64,000 bases of DNA from Bactericera cockerelli (GCA_024516035.1 CM044955.1:57449655-57513654), one strand, 5' to 3'. Positions 42,295 to 53,937 are shown, counted from the stretch's first letter. The notes: generated by a model not told the origin, from the letters alone. Made by a program: numbers and translations.

Positions 42295-42440
42295 CATAGG
42301 GTGGCGTCGCGTCGTCGTAAACGATTCTAGCCAGACAGTGGAGGAATGACTAAGCACTTCTACCACTGTCTTTACAAGGAGGCTAATAATTGACAAGGGC
42401 CCCCAGAACCAAGCCAATGCTGGTCTACTCCCTGTTATTA
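42295..42440 (-). repeat. Repeat K
   Basis: Complement; starts ttcatagggtggcgtcgcgt and ends gctggtctactccctgtt. Confidence 0.65.
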
Positions 42441-42486
42441 TACTTAATATTAAACACCTGATTGCTTCATCTAAACAACATGGTAC

Positions 42487-42704
42487 TATAATAATTATAA
42501 TAATGCTCTTTAGTGGAAGGTAACCACCAGGCGAGGTTAATGCTCAAAGCATTTTCTACCACCTAACCCTCAGTCTTATTATTATGTGGTCACAAACTCA
42601 AAATATTGAGGAAAAATTCGTGCACTGTGTGGGATTCGAACCAACGGATCCCTACGCTACCTGGATTACCAGACTAGCGCGTTAACCACTTGACTACCAG
42701 TAGT
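42487..42704 (-). mobile_element. SINE A
   Basis: Full-length reverse copy. Confidence 0.74.
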
Positions 42705-43155
42705 CATTTGGAATTGTAGACAGTTAGGCTGTAAAAAAGAAAAATAACAGTTAAGTAAAATACTCGACGCGTGTACGATAGTGCCACCCCTGTCCCTTGT
42801 AACGTATCTAGGGAGTCCTCCCCCTCAATCTGCCTGTGTAACCCCTTCTCCTCATCTGGAATGATGGAAAAATATTGGGGTGCGATATTGTCTGCTGATT
42901 TTTAGTGTAGGTCAGGGTAAATTTGCGCAAGTCGCGAGGCCAGAAAGGGTTCAATGACCTGGGAAAACGTTCCGTGTAACATAAACTCTGTTATCTTTAG
43001 TTTCCCAGTCTGTTTGTTTGAATGCCATTATCAGTTCTAGAGATATAGGAAGTGTGTGAGTCGAATATTCCAGTGAGGAAATTTTGGCACGTTGCTTCAC
43101 AGGGTGGTTCATTTTTTCATGTACGCATGCGCAACATTGATCTATAAAATTAATA
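42705..43155. other. Gene-free stretch
   Basis: No gene or repeat family recognised. Confidence 0.4.
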
Positions 43156-43336
43156 AAGTGCACACAGATAGACAGACAGACACACACATTCACAGACAGA
43201 TAGACACACACACACATTCACACACAGACAGATAGACACACACACAGATAGACAGACAGACACATAGATAGACAGACACATAGATAGACAGACACAAAGA
43301 CAGACAGACACACAGACAGATAGACACAGAGATAGA

Positions 43337-43405
<69 letters not shown>
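43156..43405 (+). repeat. (CA)n/(CAGA)n microsatellite
   Basis: Imperfect cagacagata and cacaca runs ending in a pure (CA)n tract of about 60 bp at 43345-43404. Cys-rich open frames on the minus strand are only translations of it. Confidence 0.95.
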
Positions 43406-43406
<1 letters not shown>

Positions 43407-44240
43407 CTATGTAATAGAAACTAAGATCTCGTCTGTCTGAAGAAACTACATCAATTTACATGTGTTCAAAAAAAGTGAAATGCATATCTTTCACTTGTTC
43501 TACTGGTCCACCCCTTCTGCCATGTTAAGCAACACTCATTGAGGCGTGCATTCAGACCCCATCACAGGTGTACTAATAATATTCGCCAGACGGAGGGTGA
43601 AGTTTTGCCTGTATCACCCCTCTACCCCTTGTGCATATAATTGCTGATCAGGCGCGGCCGGTGGGAAAATAATTTGGGTGTGCTGCCACATAAACTGGAC
43701 TAAAATGGGATTTTACAGAGTCGCTCTTTCAGTATCTAAAGAGTTCGAGTTTGACTATGTAGCAAATAATAATAATTGCAACTTTACTGTTGCTAGATAA
43801 GGTTTATCTAGCTTTATTTGGGGGAGCGGTTCCTGTTTTTGACTTATCCGCCTCCCCCTTAATTTTTGTTACTATCCTGTGTGTTTTCTGTGTCTTGTTA
43901 AGTGTTGTCTTTGAGTTTGACAATGCTAATCATAATAATGCTTCATTAATTATTTAGTATTTGGTATTGGTATTTATTTTTATTGTGAAAATATACAAAA
44001 ATGCACGTACACAATGTTACAGAGAAGTAGAACAAAACACAAAAAGTACAAATAATAAGATATATGACATAAAATAAACAGCAAAAAAATACAATTGAAC
44101 TATCATTTATATAGGTTCTACAAGACAATTGACTAGATGGAGGGTAAGAAATGAAAAGAAGATTATTATAGAAATGAGTTATAATTTTCTTTGTGTGCGA
44201 GCTAGGACTTGAAAATATCTTATTTTTCGTCTGTGGGTTA
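43406..44240. other. Gene-free stretch
   Basis: It holds the fragment at 43650-43745 that is an inverted relative of 2630-2715. Rest AT-rich. Confidence 0.4.
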
Positions 44241-44241
44241 T

Positions 44242-44451
44242 AATATAATAATAATATCGTCTTCTTTATACTGCCCGATTAGGACTATTAAAGTCCCATT
44301 ATTGGAGCAGCAAGCCCAAGCCATATTATTATGTGGTAAAAATTCCAAATGGGAGGATAACATGTCATGTCCCGGCTGGGTTTCGAAAACACAACCTCTG
44401 GAATCTTTGGATTCATAGAGTGCCGCCTTTACCACTGAGCTACCGGGACAG
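44242..44451 (-). mobile_element. SINE B
   Basis: Full-length reverse copy ending gctaccgggacag. Confidence 0.75.
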
Positions 44452-44569
44452 GACAGACTACCGTGGCTCCTTAGCACCGGCCGCCCCTGTTTCTAATGCT
44501 GATTAATACACACCGTTCTGGTAGAGTGTGCTTCCGTTCATATGGAAAACCATTTTGTTCTTCTCCATA

Positions 44570-44645
44570 GCTTGATCGATATGGCGGCGGACTTGTGTCT
44601 TGGAGGTCGGTGGTTCAAGTCCCATGTTTAGCAAAGATTTAGGTT
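44570..44645 (+). mobile_element. SINE C head fragment
   Basis: agcttgatcgatatggcggc to caagtcccatgttta. Confidence 0.6.
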
Positions 44646-44898
44646 GGTTGGCCAATTATTATTAAACATTTTATTACATATAAATAGACGTTTGTACAAT
44701 ACAAATAATAATTTTAACAATGAAAAAAATGGATATATTGTATATTACTCTTAATCTAAGTGAAACAGAACTCTTATTACTTTCCGATTAATTTCTAACA
44801 TTAGAAATTGGAAGTAATACCAAGTATTTATTTTCATAAGTTTTCATAACAAACATTGCTATTGTTGTTTTCAATAATGTATTTTTCTAAACAATGTC

Positions 44899-45111
44899 AT
44901 AATAATAATAATAATATCGCCATATTTATACTGCCCGATTAGGACTATTAAAGTCATATTATTCCAGCAGTAAGCCCAAGACATATTATTATGTGGTAAA
45001 AATCCCAAATGGGAGGATAACTTGTCATATCCCGGCTGGGTTTCGAACCCGCGACCTCTGGAATCTCTGGATTCACAGAGTGCCGCCTTTACCACTGAGC
45101 TACCGGGACAG
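44899..45111 (-). mobile_element. SINE B
   Basis: Full-length reverse copy, 450 bp from the previous one, then a poly-A run. Confidence 0.76.
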
Positions 45112-45229
45112 ACAGGGACTCATAAAAAAAAAAAAAAAAAAAATGCATTCACGATTCCCCCTATTTTCTTGAATTACATATTACTCATTTGTCTAGTAAT
45201 AGTGGTAATGTAAGAGACAAATATTACTC

Positions 45230-45422
45230 ACGGTATATTTGTCTCTCACACGTCACTTCCGAAAAGATTGACTGGCAGTGTTGTGGCCTGGCCGGTGGCT
45301 CATGCAGTTGTGAGCTCATCAGCAAATTCCTGGAATCCGTTCTCCTGAATGGTGACTCAAAGTGTAACTATGCCGAGAGCATTCGGATGACGTCATGAGA
45401 CAGGGGATATCGGCTAGCAGCA
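45230..45422 (-). other. GC-rich exon-like block
   Basis: This block is conspicuously GC-rich for the region. On the minus strand it begins after cttgacatcag, and one frame reads SRYPLSHDVIRMLSA then stop. Upstream on that strand are tandem copies of the preceding intron end (45430-45748). It may be a last exon plus 3' UTR; no homology recognised. The plus strand is also open but not convincing. Confidence 0.25.
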
Positions 45423-45429
45423 TTCTCTG

Positions 45430-45748
45430 ATGTCAAGACGCGTGAGGTATATAATGCACAATAATAAATTGTACAATACGAGTACATGGCAAAGAAATGC
45501 ATATTCTACAGTGTATCTCAAAAGTCCTTCTAATGTCAAAAAGCGTGAGGTATAATGCACAATAATAAATTGTACAATACGAGTACATGGCAAAGAAATG
45601 CATATTCTACAGTGTGTCTCAAAAGTCCTTCTAATGTGAAGAAGCGTGAAGTATATAATGCTCAATAATAAATTGTACAATACGAGTACATGGCAAAGAA
45701 ATGCATTTTCTACAGTGTGTCTCAAAAGTCCTTCTAATGTCATAAAAT
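45430..45748. repeat. ~118-bp tandem repeat, ~3 copies
   Basis: Unit includes gcacaataataaattgtaca and agtgtgtctcaaaagtcctt. On the minus strand each unit ends in a pyrimidine-rich ...cattag, next to the exon-like block at 45422. Confidence 0.88.
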
Positions 45749-45753
45749 CTAAT

Positions 45754-45796
45754 AGTCGGCTTAGATTCACTAATCCTGTTTCATAATGCGGCCCTA
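45754..45796 (-). repeat. MITE end (cctgtttcataatgcggccc)
   Basis: Inverted counterpart of 41833-41877 and of the 17.7-kb MITE ends. Confidence 0.5.
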
Positions 45797-46077
45797 AGTC
45801 TGAGGGGGGTCACCTCAGCCTATTCAGACATATATGAGACAGAGGACTCTTGACCTGAAGATTCTGAAGAACTTATAGCCTCATAAAACATGCTGACTTA
45901 AATCGCGATCCCACGGAGTGCAACATAGTGTTTCGCAACGTTTCGCCACTATTCTTTAGTGTTTGATCATTGAAATGTTAAAACTCAGGGTAGTGGACTA
46001 TTTTGAAGAGGTATTTTGTGTGGACCACTGGACATTGACGGATCTAACCGCTTCTGTGAAATATTGTCTTTTCCGAC
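45797..46077. other. Gene-free stretch
   Basis: Nothing recognised. Confidence 0.4.
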
Positions 46078-46102
46078 CTTAGTAGCTTAATCGAAAAAAC
46101 AA

Positions 46103-46262
46103 TAGGAGGGTAAAACCCCCGTCCTAATCCAGGACGTTAAATTAAGTAGAATCGTTGGCATTAGGAAGGGCATCCAGCCGTAAAAATGTGCCAAAACCAA
46201 CCAACCTCAACCATGAGGTTGAACAACGTCGACCCTATTTAAGCGGGATAAGACAGAGTAGA
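46103..46262 (+). mobile_element. SINE G tail
   Basis: ggagggtaaaacccccgtcc to cgaccctatttaagcgggat, inserted in the head of a SINE C (pieces 46078-46100 and 46270-46397). Confidence 0.65.
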
Positions 46263-46269
46263 AGAAGAA

Positions 46270-46397
46270 GAAGAGTAGCTTAATCGATCTAACCTGGAGT
46301 TCGGTAGTTCAAGTCCCGGTTTCAGCTTAGATTTAGTAAAGCGAGTTTGAATGGTTGTGATATCACGAAAGTGATTAATACAATTTATGATAACCAT
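46270..46397 (+). mobile_element. SINE C, split
   Basis: B box and body after the SINE G tail; the start of the head lies at 46078-46100. Confidence 0.62.
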
Positions 46398-46430
46398 TTT
46401 TAAATATTGGCTTTTCCTAAAAATAGAAAA

Positions 46431-46694
46431 ATGGAATACATTCTTGGCCCAACTGTGAGGTATGAATCAAATAATAGAAACCAGGCTGAAAAAGTAGATG
46501 AAGAGAAAAAAGAATATATAAACCGTGCAATACCGTGCATAGGACATATAAATGAAAAATACAATAGTAAATACCCTCTTCGAGAATATCAAATAATTGG
46601 TTTGTGGTTTGGAAGTAAAGGGTCTGTATCAAAGTTCCTGATGAATTCACTAAAACAGTTCATGATAACACCAAAACAAATCCAAGAAATGTGA
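46431..46694 (+). mobile_element. Non-LTR ORF C-terminus
   Basis: Reads EYILGPTVRYESNNRNQAEK, INRAIPCIGHINEKY and IIGLWFGSKGSVSKFL, resembling the region after the reverse transcriptase in R2-like and related non-LTR elements. Frame is open to a stop at 46694. Confidence 0.5.
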
Positions 46695-46930
46695 GAGACA
46701 GTTCTAAAAGATCCATGGAGTATGAAAAAAGACAAAAAGAAAGAAGAAAAAAATGTATCAAGGAAAAAAAATATATTTTACTGATTGATATGCTGTGTAC
46801 TTCTAGCAATCAGCAAAAATGCTGACAGCATCTTTGTTTTATTGTTATTTAATAAATAATTTCTCTCCCCCAAATTAATTCAAACACCACTGATTTTGCA
46901 ACACTTCCAAATTTAAAGCTCGATACTAAC

Positions 46931-47142
46931 AGCCGTATTTACAAACAGAAAACGCCGTCTGAGCAATGTCTCAAGCATGATTTCCTGTAATATTATTCGC
47001 CAATACCTTCCTAGAGACATTTTTCTTTTACTCTGTCTTATCCCGCTGAAGCAAGGTTGACGTTGTTCAACCTCATGATTGAGGTTGGTTGGTTTTGGCA
47101 GACATTGCTCAGACAAATTCTTCTGTTCATAAATACGGCTAT
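46931..47142. mobile_element. Palindromic MITE with nested SINE tail
   Basis: Ends agccgtatttacaaacagaa and its inverted match at 47142 (ataaatacggct), with cagacattgctc inside. A SINE-G-type tail (47036-47100) sits in the middle. Confidence 0.62.
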
Positions 47143-47147
47143 AAATG

Positions 47148-47405
47148 ATGCGCAAGGTTGCGAGACAAATGTTGCGCAAGTTTGTGAGACAAAATGTTGC
47201 GCAAGGTTGCGAGACAAAATTTTGTACTCATTGGGATCCCGGCGGTGACAAAATGTTGCGCAATGTTGCGAGACAAAATGTTGTGCAAGGTTGCTAGGCA
47301 AAGTGTTGCGGAAGGTTGCGAGACAAAATGTTGCGCAAGGTTGCGAGGCAAAATGTTGCGCAAGGTTGCGAGGCAAAATGTTGCGCAAGGTTTCGGGACA
47401 AAATG
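47148..47405. repeat. 25-bp minisatellite, ~10 copies
   Basis: Unit gcgcaaggttgcgagacaaa plus atgtt, interrupted once by tactcattgggatcccggc, which recurs after the array. Confidence 0.9.
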
Positions 47406-47545
47406 TTGTACTCATTGGGATCCCGGCTTAAGGTGAGCATGGTTTTAGTTTAGTTCTTCAGCCTCTAGATCAAGAGTCTTATTTACGAAAAGAAATCGCT
47501 TAAGCAATGTCTTAAGCGTTTTCCTCGGTCAATGCCTTGCTTGAG

Positions 47546-47911
47546 ACATTTGGGCTGTATTTATAATAAGAAGAAGCAAAAGCTTTTTCTTTCGAAATTG
47601 GAAGGAATTGCTTCAGTCGGTATTCATAAAGTTTTGAGAGGAAAAGCTTTTCCTTCTCTGGAAGTAAATGGTACTTGGATATTCATAAAGCTGACCTTTT
47701 CCTTTTATTAAATTGCTCATCTAACTTAAACATAGAGTAATTGCTCGTGAGCATTCGCTCTGCTCACGAGTAAAAGCAAATAAGACTCTTAAAGTAAAAT
47801 ACGAAAATGAGCAAATACTTTTTCTTCTACCTTTTCCTTCAGACCTTTTGCTTTTACTTCGAGCTTTTGCTCACGAGCAAATACTTCATTTTTTATGAAT
47901 ACGGCCCATTG
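47546..47911. mobile_element. Palindrome-rich element
   Basis: Ends gggctgtatttataataaga and ttatgaatacggccc; contains ctcgtgagcattcgctctgc. An inverted second copy lies at 59727-60045. Confidence 0.6.
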
Positions 47912-47913
47912 CT

Positions 47914-48104
47914 CTGTCCCGGTAGCTCAGTGGTAAAGGCGGCACTCTGTGAATCCAGAGGTCGCTGGTTCGAAACCCAGCCCGGACATGACAAGTTATC
48001 CTCCCATTCGGGATTTTTACCACATAATAATACGTCTTGGGCTGACTGCTGGAATAATGTCACTAATAGTCCTAATCGGGCAGTATAAATAAGGCGATAT
48101 TATC
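47914..48104 (+). mobile_element. SINE B with 8-bp target duplication
   Basis: Full copy flanked by CATTGCTC on both sides, inserted in the palindromic element. Confidence 0.78.
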
Positions 48105-48862
48105 ATTGCTCAGACAGAGCTTTCTGTTTATAAATACGTCTGCAAGAGTCGTCTGTCTAGAGTTAGAATTAGAAAGCGAAAGATGAATCCTTGTCACCGG
48201 TAGATTGAGCGGAGATAAAGTTGCAAGGGTAGGTCGGGCGAGATGTATGCAATATGTATGTTTATACTAATGTATATACGTTACGCTTTTCGTCTAGACG
48301 ATACGAATTTCGAATCGATACAAGTCTTTTTCCCCCCACCCCCCCTCCTCTGCTTCCAGACGAAAATGAGAAAAGGTCTTATTATTATGTTCGCATTATG
48401 TCGGAATAAATGCTGAATGTCTGGACCAGTGGAGTGTTTGGTTTTTTGTTGTGTTTTTTATCACTCTGTAAATGTGCAAAATTTCAGTTGACGATAAAAT
48501 TGTGTGTAATTGACAGAGCCCGGATTATGTTCACGGAAAAAGGTGTAACATAATATGCAAATATGCACCAAAATTAGTCCAAAATATGCATCCACGAAAG
48601 TTCTAAAAATGCAAAATATTTATCAATTTTTAACAATTTTTTTTTTTTTTTTTTAAATTTGACCAAAATATGCTGGTTTGTGGTTGAATTATGAACTTTT
48701 GCTCAAATATGACCAAATTTATCAAAAAATGTATTTCATAAGGAAATTTGTAATTTCATAAAATCGGGGCTCAAGTGATCACTGTGTCTGAGAAAAAAGA
48801 TGATGACATGGCCTTTGATGCTGATTTCTGATGACATTGGGTACCCGTTAATATTGATTCCT

Positions 48863-48898
<36 letters not shown>

Positions 48899-48935
48899 TA
48901 TATATATATATATATTGATTTGTCATCTACGACTG
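48105..48935. other. Gene-free stretch
   Basis: After the palindrome end (48106-48150) comes unrecognised sequence, a block with repeated aatatgc(a) and aaaatatg motifs (48550-48720) and a long T run with (TA)n at 48865-48913. Confidence 0.45.
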
Positions 48936-48938
48936 CTG

Positions 48939-48984
48939 GAATAATGGGACTTACTCGGGCAGTATATATGTATAAATAAATAAA
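48939..48984 (+). mobile_element. SINE B tail fragment
   Basis: gactgctggaataatgggac to (AAAT)n. Confidence 0.55.
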
Positions 48985-49262
48985 TGTGTTTCTTTGTGTT
49001 ATTATATTATAATTTTTAGTGGATAGCGCAGAATTATAGGACTTTTCCATATCTTTTAATATCCTAATACACTTTTTTTTGCCTATAATTCCGCCACTGG
49101 TCGCCGCTCACATTAAAGCAGCTACTCATTTTTCCTCACGAGGTATGAGTGGACCCCGAACACCCAAGTACAGAGCAGAAAAAACCTGCCCCGCTGGGGA
49201 TCGAACCCAGGTCACCGTGCGTGCAATGCCTAGCGCGCTAACTCACTCTGCCACGTTGACTA
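48985..49262 (-). mobile_element. SINE D
   Basis: Best-preserved reverse copy, tail to head tagcgcgctaactcactctg. Confidence 0.76.
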
Positions 49263-49944
49263 CTAGTATATATGTATAAGGCAATATTATTATTATTATT
49301 AGGAACATTTATTTTTTGAATCTTCTGAGTTAAATTAAGGAGATAATTCAATCTATCTTATAGCAACTTTAAACCTAACATTAAAAAATAAAATGAAATT
49401 CAGTAAGTTAAAATTTCCTCAGGTAGAGTTCAGGAATTTGCAAACTAGATGGCATGTCTGGCAAGGATATCCAATTTTTCAATATTGAAAGGCTTGATCC
49501 AAAATTTCTTGCGATGAATCCAAGTCGGGCGGTTTATTATTATTATTGTCCTCGCAGTCCTCCACTGAGAGGGAAAAGCTCCAGGACTGAGAAGAAAGTA
49601 CTCGCATGCATCATTATGGGGACAAAACATCCGCCTTGAAAATTTTATTTCGCCGTAACTCCATTAGAAAATGAAAACATGAAAATTTCAAAGGGATTAA
49701 TGCAAGTTTTAACATCGTTCTCAAGACGACGTGACTCGGTGATTTTTACTACTCCGGGCTCTCCTCTAGCCAAGCATCAGTTTATGGCTGGAAATGGTCG
49801 TAAACATGGGGTTTAGCTTTCTTTAATTACGCTGACCGATTCTGGCGCTAGCCAAAAAAACGGACATTATTCGTGTGTTTTTTTTTCAATTTTGAATAGC
49901 AAATAGCAGGTACTTCTTTGTTGAAACGTGGCATACTTTTAATA
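49263..49944. other. Gene-free stretch
   Basis: No gene or repeat family recognised. Confidence 0.4.
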
Positions 49945-50165
49945 GTAATATTAATAACACTCTTTAGTGGAAGGTAATCACCAGGCGAGGTTAATGCTCT
50001 TAGCATTTTCTATACCACCTAACCCTCACAGTCTTATCATTATGTGGTCAGAAACTCAAATTAATGAGGAAAAATTCATGCACTAGGTGGAATATGAACC
50101 AACGGATCCCTACACTTCCTGGATTACAAGACTAGCGCGTTAATCACTTGACTATCAGTGCACTT
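49945..50165 (-). mobile_element. SINE A
   Basis: Full-length reverse copy. Confidence 0.74.
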
Positions 50166-50716
50166 TTCAACATTCATGGTTGGGAAATACAAATACCGTA
50201 GTCCATAGTAAGAAGGTAGTCGTTGCTTGTATAGAAACTTTTCAAACTCTTTGTATTTTTTATTAACATTTATTTAAGTGTGCCAACAACTTAAAACTCT
50301 TTGTAAAATACCTTTTTATTAAAAAAAAAAAACAATTAACTATTTTGTAAGGAATTCCGAAGTTCTTACGGAAACAGTAAAAGAGAAAAACTTACCTACT
50401 AATTTATTCATTTGACATTGTGAAAAATTGTTAGTTTGATAAATTTGCAAATCGTGTTCTACATTGAATACTCGATGGTTAAAATTTAAAATAGAAATGT
50501 ACAGAGGTAGGTGGGAGATGTGAATTGTTGAAAGTTTGAAGTAAATACATCCGGTGAAAGCATGGCATGTATTATGCAGAGAGCATGTCTCGCCCAGAAT
50601 AGCTTTGGGTTACATATGGAAAGCTGTATATGTGCAGGTACATAATAATATACATATATAGTGACTGACGAAAATATTTTCGTGAGAGCAGACAGATGAA
50701 GAAGGGTCGAAGAACT

Positions 50717-51728
50717 AGAGGCGGATAAGCTAGATTGTAGTGAAGAACTAGGGGCGGATAATCTAGATTGTAGTGAAGAACTAGGGGCGGATAATCTAGA
50801 TTGTAGTGAAGAACTAGGGGCGGATAACCCAGACTGTAGTGAAGAACTAGGGGCGGATAATCTAGATTGTAGTGAAGAACTAGGGGCGCATAACCCAGAT
50901 TGCAGCGAAGAACTAGGGGCGGATAACCGAGATTGTAGTGAAGAACTAGGGGCGGATAACCGAGATTGTAGTGAAGAACTAGGAGCGGATAACCTAGATT
51001 ATAGTGAAGAACTAGGGGCGGATAATCCAGATTGTAGTGAAGAACTAGGGGCGGATAACCCAGATTGTAGTGAAGAACTAGGGGCGGATAACCCATATTG
51101 TATTGAAGAACTAGGGGCGGATAATCCATATTGTATTGAAGAACTAGGGGCGGATAACCCATATTGTATTGAAGAACTAGGGGCGGATAATCCATATTGT
51201 ATTGAAGAACTAGGGGCGGATAACCCAGATTGTAGTGAAGAACTAGGGGCGGATAACCCAGATTGTAGTGAAGAACTAGGGGCGCATAACCCAGATTGTA
51301 GTGAAGAACTAGGGGTGAATAACCCAGATTATAGTGAAGAACTAGGGGCGGATAATCCATATTGTATTGAAGAACTAGGGGCGGATAACCCAGATTGTAG
51401 TGAAGAACTAGGGGCGGATAACCGAGATTGTAGCGAAGAACTAGGGGCGAATAACCCAGATTATAGTGAAGAACTAGGGGCGGATAACCCAGATTGTAGT
51501 GAAGAACTAGGGGCGGATAATCCAGATTGTAGTGAAGAACAAGGGGCGGATAACCCAGATTGTAGTGAAGAACTAGGGGCGGATAATCTAGATTGTAGTG
51601 AAGAACAAGGGGCGGATAACCCAGATTGTAGTGAAGAACTAGGGGCGGATAACCCAGATTGTAGTGAAGAACTAGGGGCGAATAACACAGATTATAGTGA
51701 AGAACTAGGGGCGGATAATCCATATTGT
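50717..51728. repeat. 33-bp minisatellite, ~31 copies
   Basis: Unit gaagaactaggggcggataa plus cccagattgtagt. Variants such as catattgtatt cluster, showing local amplification. With a multiple-of-3 unit, frames stay open on both strands: minus LGYPPLVLHYN, plus EELGADNPDCS. On the minus strand a continuous 383-codon frame runs through it (50572-51723) to a short unique tail; I doubt it is a gene. Confidence 0.95.
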
Positions 51729-51767
51729 TGTTGTGCTGTTATCCCATCTCCCGGGAATGATATGCAC

Positions 51768-52075
51768 TGGTGGTCAAGTGGTTAAGGCGCTGGTCTCGTA
51801 ATCCAGGTAGCGTAGGGATCCTTTGGTTCGAATTTCAATGAGTGCACGAATTTTTCCTCATGAATTTGAGTTTGTGACCACATAATAATAAGACTCTAGG
51901 GGGGTTTTTTTTAAGGAAGGGCGGGGAAAATTTCTAGCATTTCCTCAATCACACACTCTTAACTCACTACTTTTCCTAGTTTTGAAGAGCACTCATCTCT
52001 CATTTGGGTTAGGTGGTAGAAAATGCTTTAAGCATTAACCTCGCCTATAGTGGTTACCTTCTACTAAAGAGTGTT
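51768..52075 (+). mobile_element. SINE A with ~110-bp insertion
   Basis: Forward copy, head ggtggtcaagtggttaaggc, with extra sequence (51898-52005) between body and tail. Confidence 0.7.
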
Positions 52076-52079
52076 ATTA

Positions 52080-52520
52080 TTAATAAAACAAAACAATTTG
52101 GTTGAGACACCCTGAAGAGAGCACAGCAGCAGCATTCAGTATTGAGACAGGGAATGGTATCAGCATATTGGTACTGAAGAGAGGGGAGAGATAAAGGATG
52201 GCGGAGAAGAAGAAGTACGACTAGACGTATCGATCTAAAATGAAATGAAACTTTCATTTCATATTTTCTCTTTTCTAGATATACCCATTACCTATCTGCT
52301 ATTCGTGTGAGTACGTGAAATTACACGTTTAGGTACAGTTGTCTAGAACAAAGCCATGTCTTTTTTCTCAATCAAATCAGAAATACCAGATGAATTATGT
52401 TGGTCCTTGTGCAAAAAAAATCGCTATTTTCTAGAAATTCCGTTTTGAAACTTCCTTTTTTTTTAATTATAAAAAAAATCTATAATATAGGTTCATTTCC
52501 TATCCAAATTGAGTAGCTTG
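52080..52520. other. Gene-free stretch
   Basis: Nothing recognised. Confidence 0.4.
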
Positions 52521-52523
52521 ATT

Positions 52524-52668
52524 CCTCAGTAGCTTGATTGATAAGGCGGCGGACTTGTAACCTGGAGGTCAGTGGTTCAAGTCCGGTTTCACCGTAAATT
52601 TATTAAAACGAGTTTGAGTATAGTTATGATATCACGAAAGTGATTAACACATATAGTATTAACATATG
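52524..52668 (+). mobile_element. SINE C
   Basis: Full copy; another truncated copy follows at 53043-53140. Confidence 0.7.
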
Positions 52669-53042
52669 AAGAGGCCAGCGGAAGAAAGATGAATGTCCAT
52701 TTTTTTTGATTTCGAGATAATTCAATTTTAAGTTTGTAAACTTATGGACTCTCATCTTTCAAGTACATGGACTCTCATCATCTTTCTTCCCTACAAGCGA
52801 TGTGACTCTCATCTTTCTTCCCCTGACCGCATGATTTAAAAATGTAAATATCTACTCACAATCAACCTTATTCCATATTTTTAACATGTCTAATACGTAT
52901 TTTTACACTATCAAAGGACTTTAATCCGTATCTAACTCAATTTTCGAAATTTTGGACCTTCATCCTTCTTCCCCTGTGTTCTTCATATAGTAAGTACATA
53001 TGATAACTTTTTTTTTTAATATTCATACAATATAAAATATTT

Positions 53043-53140
53043 CTCGGAGGTCGGTGATTCAAGTCCCGGTTTCAGCGTGGATTTTTTAAAACGAGTTTGA
53101 GTAGTTGTGATATCACGAAAGTGATTGACACAATATGATA
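53043..53140 (+). mobile_element. SINE C, 5' truncated
   Basis: Begins in the B-box region (ggaggtcggtgattcaagtc). Confidence 0.65.
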
Positions 53141-53336
53141 ACTTTTAATTTTTTTTTAAATATTCATACAGTATAAAATATTTCTCTCAGAGAATCTTCC
53201 TTGGGTAGTTTACCAAGCACCGATGGATGGCACATACCCCCTCCCTTATAATACCTATACGGTCTACACAATCTTTTTATTAACTCCCCGTCGATCCCTG
53301 GGTCTCCTGAACCAGAACTCATAATTCTGGTTATAA

Positions 53337-53430
53337 GTGTTGGGTGGAAGAGATTGCCATAGGCAATAACCCCGTCTTTCAGTTAGGAAAACCTCGCTGG
53401 ACGTTGTTTAACTTCGGTGATCCTACCATC
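53337..53430. repeat. Repeat J core joined to 5S-SINE fragment
   Basis: agagattgccataggcaata joined to complement of the 5S head (acttcggtgatcctacc). Confidence 0.55.
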
Positions 53431-53689
53431 TCTTCTGAAAAGACCTGATATGGTTCAAGACAGTCCGAATGTAACAATCCCAATGCCCCTTTCAAGCTTG
53501 TATTTAAATACCCGTGTCAACTGTAGCTACCTCTGTCCATAGAAAAATCCATGTTGACATTTTTCATCAAATTTAGAACCAGAAGAACATATCTGAGCCC
53601 ACGGCAGTGCGCCAGGCCAAGTTCCAGCAAGCACGGCAGTGTATCTTTACACGAACCGATTCACCCGGTTTTTCACAGTCTCATATCTT

Positions 53690-53860
53690 CGGTCAAGTTA
53701 GAGGATAGTTTGCAGTTAAAAACATACAAAATGAGGTACTCAGAAAACGGGTTTTAATAAAAGAAATAGTTTTGTACCAAGATAACTTGGCCGCAAACAA
53801 GATATCACTGCATTCATTGGCGAATAAAATTAATTCATAAAAAATATAATAAATGCTAAT
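53690..53860. repeat. Direct repeat, first copy
   Basis: About 165 bp (gttagaggatagtttgcagt to gatatcactgcattcattgg) repeated at 58527-58665 with few differences, there next to a retrotransposon tail. Confidence 0.7.
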
Positions 53861-53876
53861 AAAAAAAAACAATACA

Positions 53877-53937
53877 TAAAAAAATAACAATAAAATACAA
53901 GCCTCTTTCTTGATCCTCTCAGCCTTAGCCATGTTGG
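53877..53937 (-). CDS. Candidate exon fragment, unrecognised
   Basis: The minus strand reads KAYESCLTNMAKAERIKKEA and then a possible donor gtattt. Composition is protein-like, against AT-rich surroundings. A clear acceptor is not seen. It may be an isolated exon of a long minus-strand gene or an old fragment. Confidence 0.2.

Noticed and set aside
43150..43404. Cys/Val-rich minus-strand frames
   Set aside because: Direct translations of a (CA)n/(CAGA)n microsatellite.
47148..47405. CRISPR array
   Set aside because: Units are head-to-tail 25-bp repeats with no unique spacers, and the genome is eukaryotic.
50572..51723. 383-codon minus-strand open frame as a protein gene
   Set aside because: It is generated by a 33-bp unit that is open on both strands; there is no promoter, no family resemblance and no codon signal outside the array. 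Kept only as a finding.
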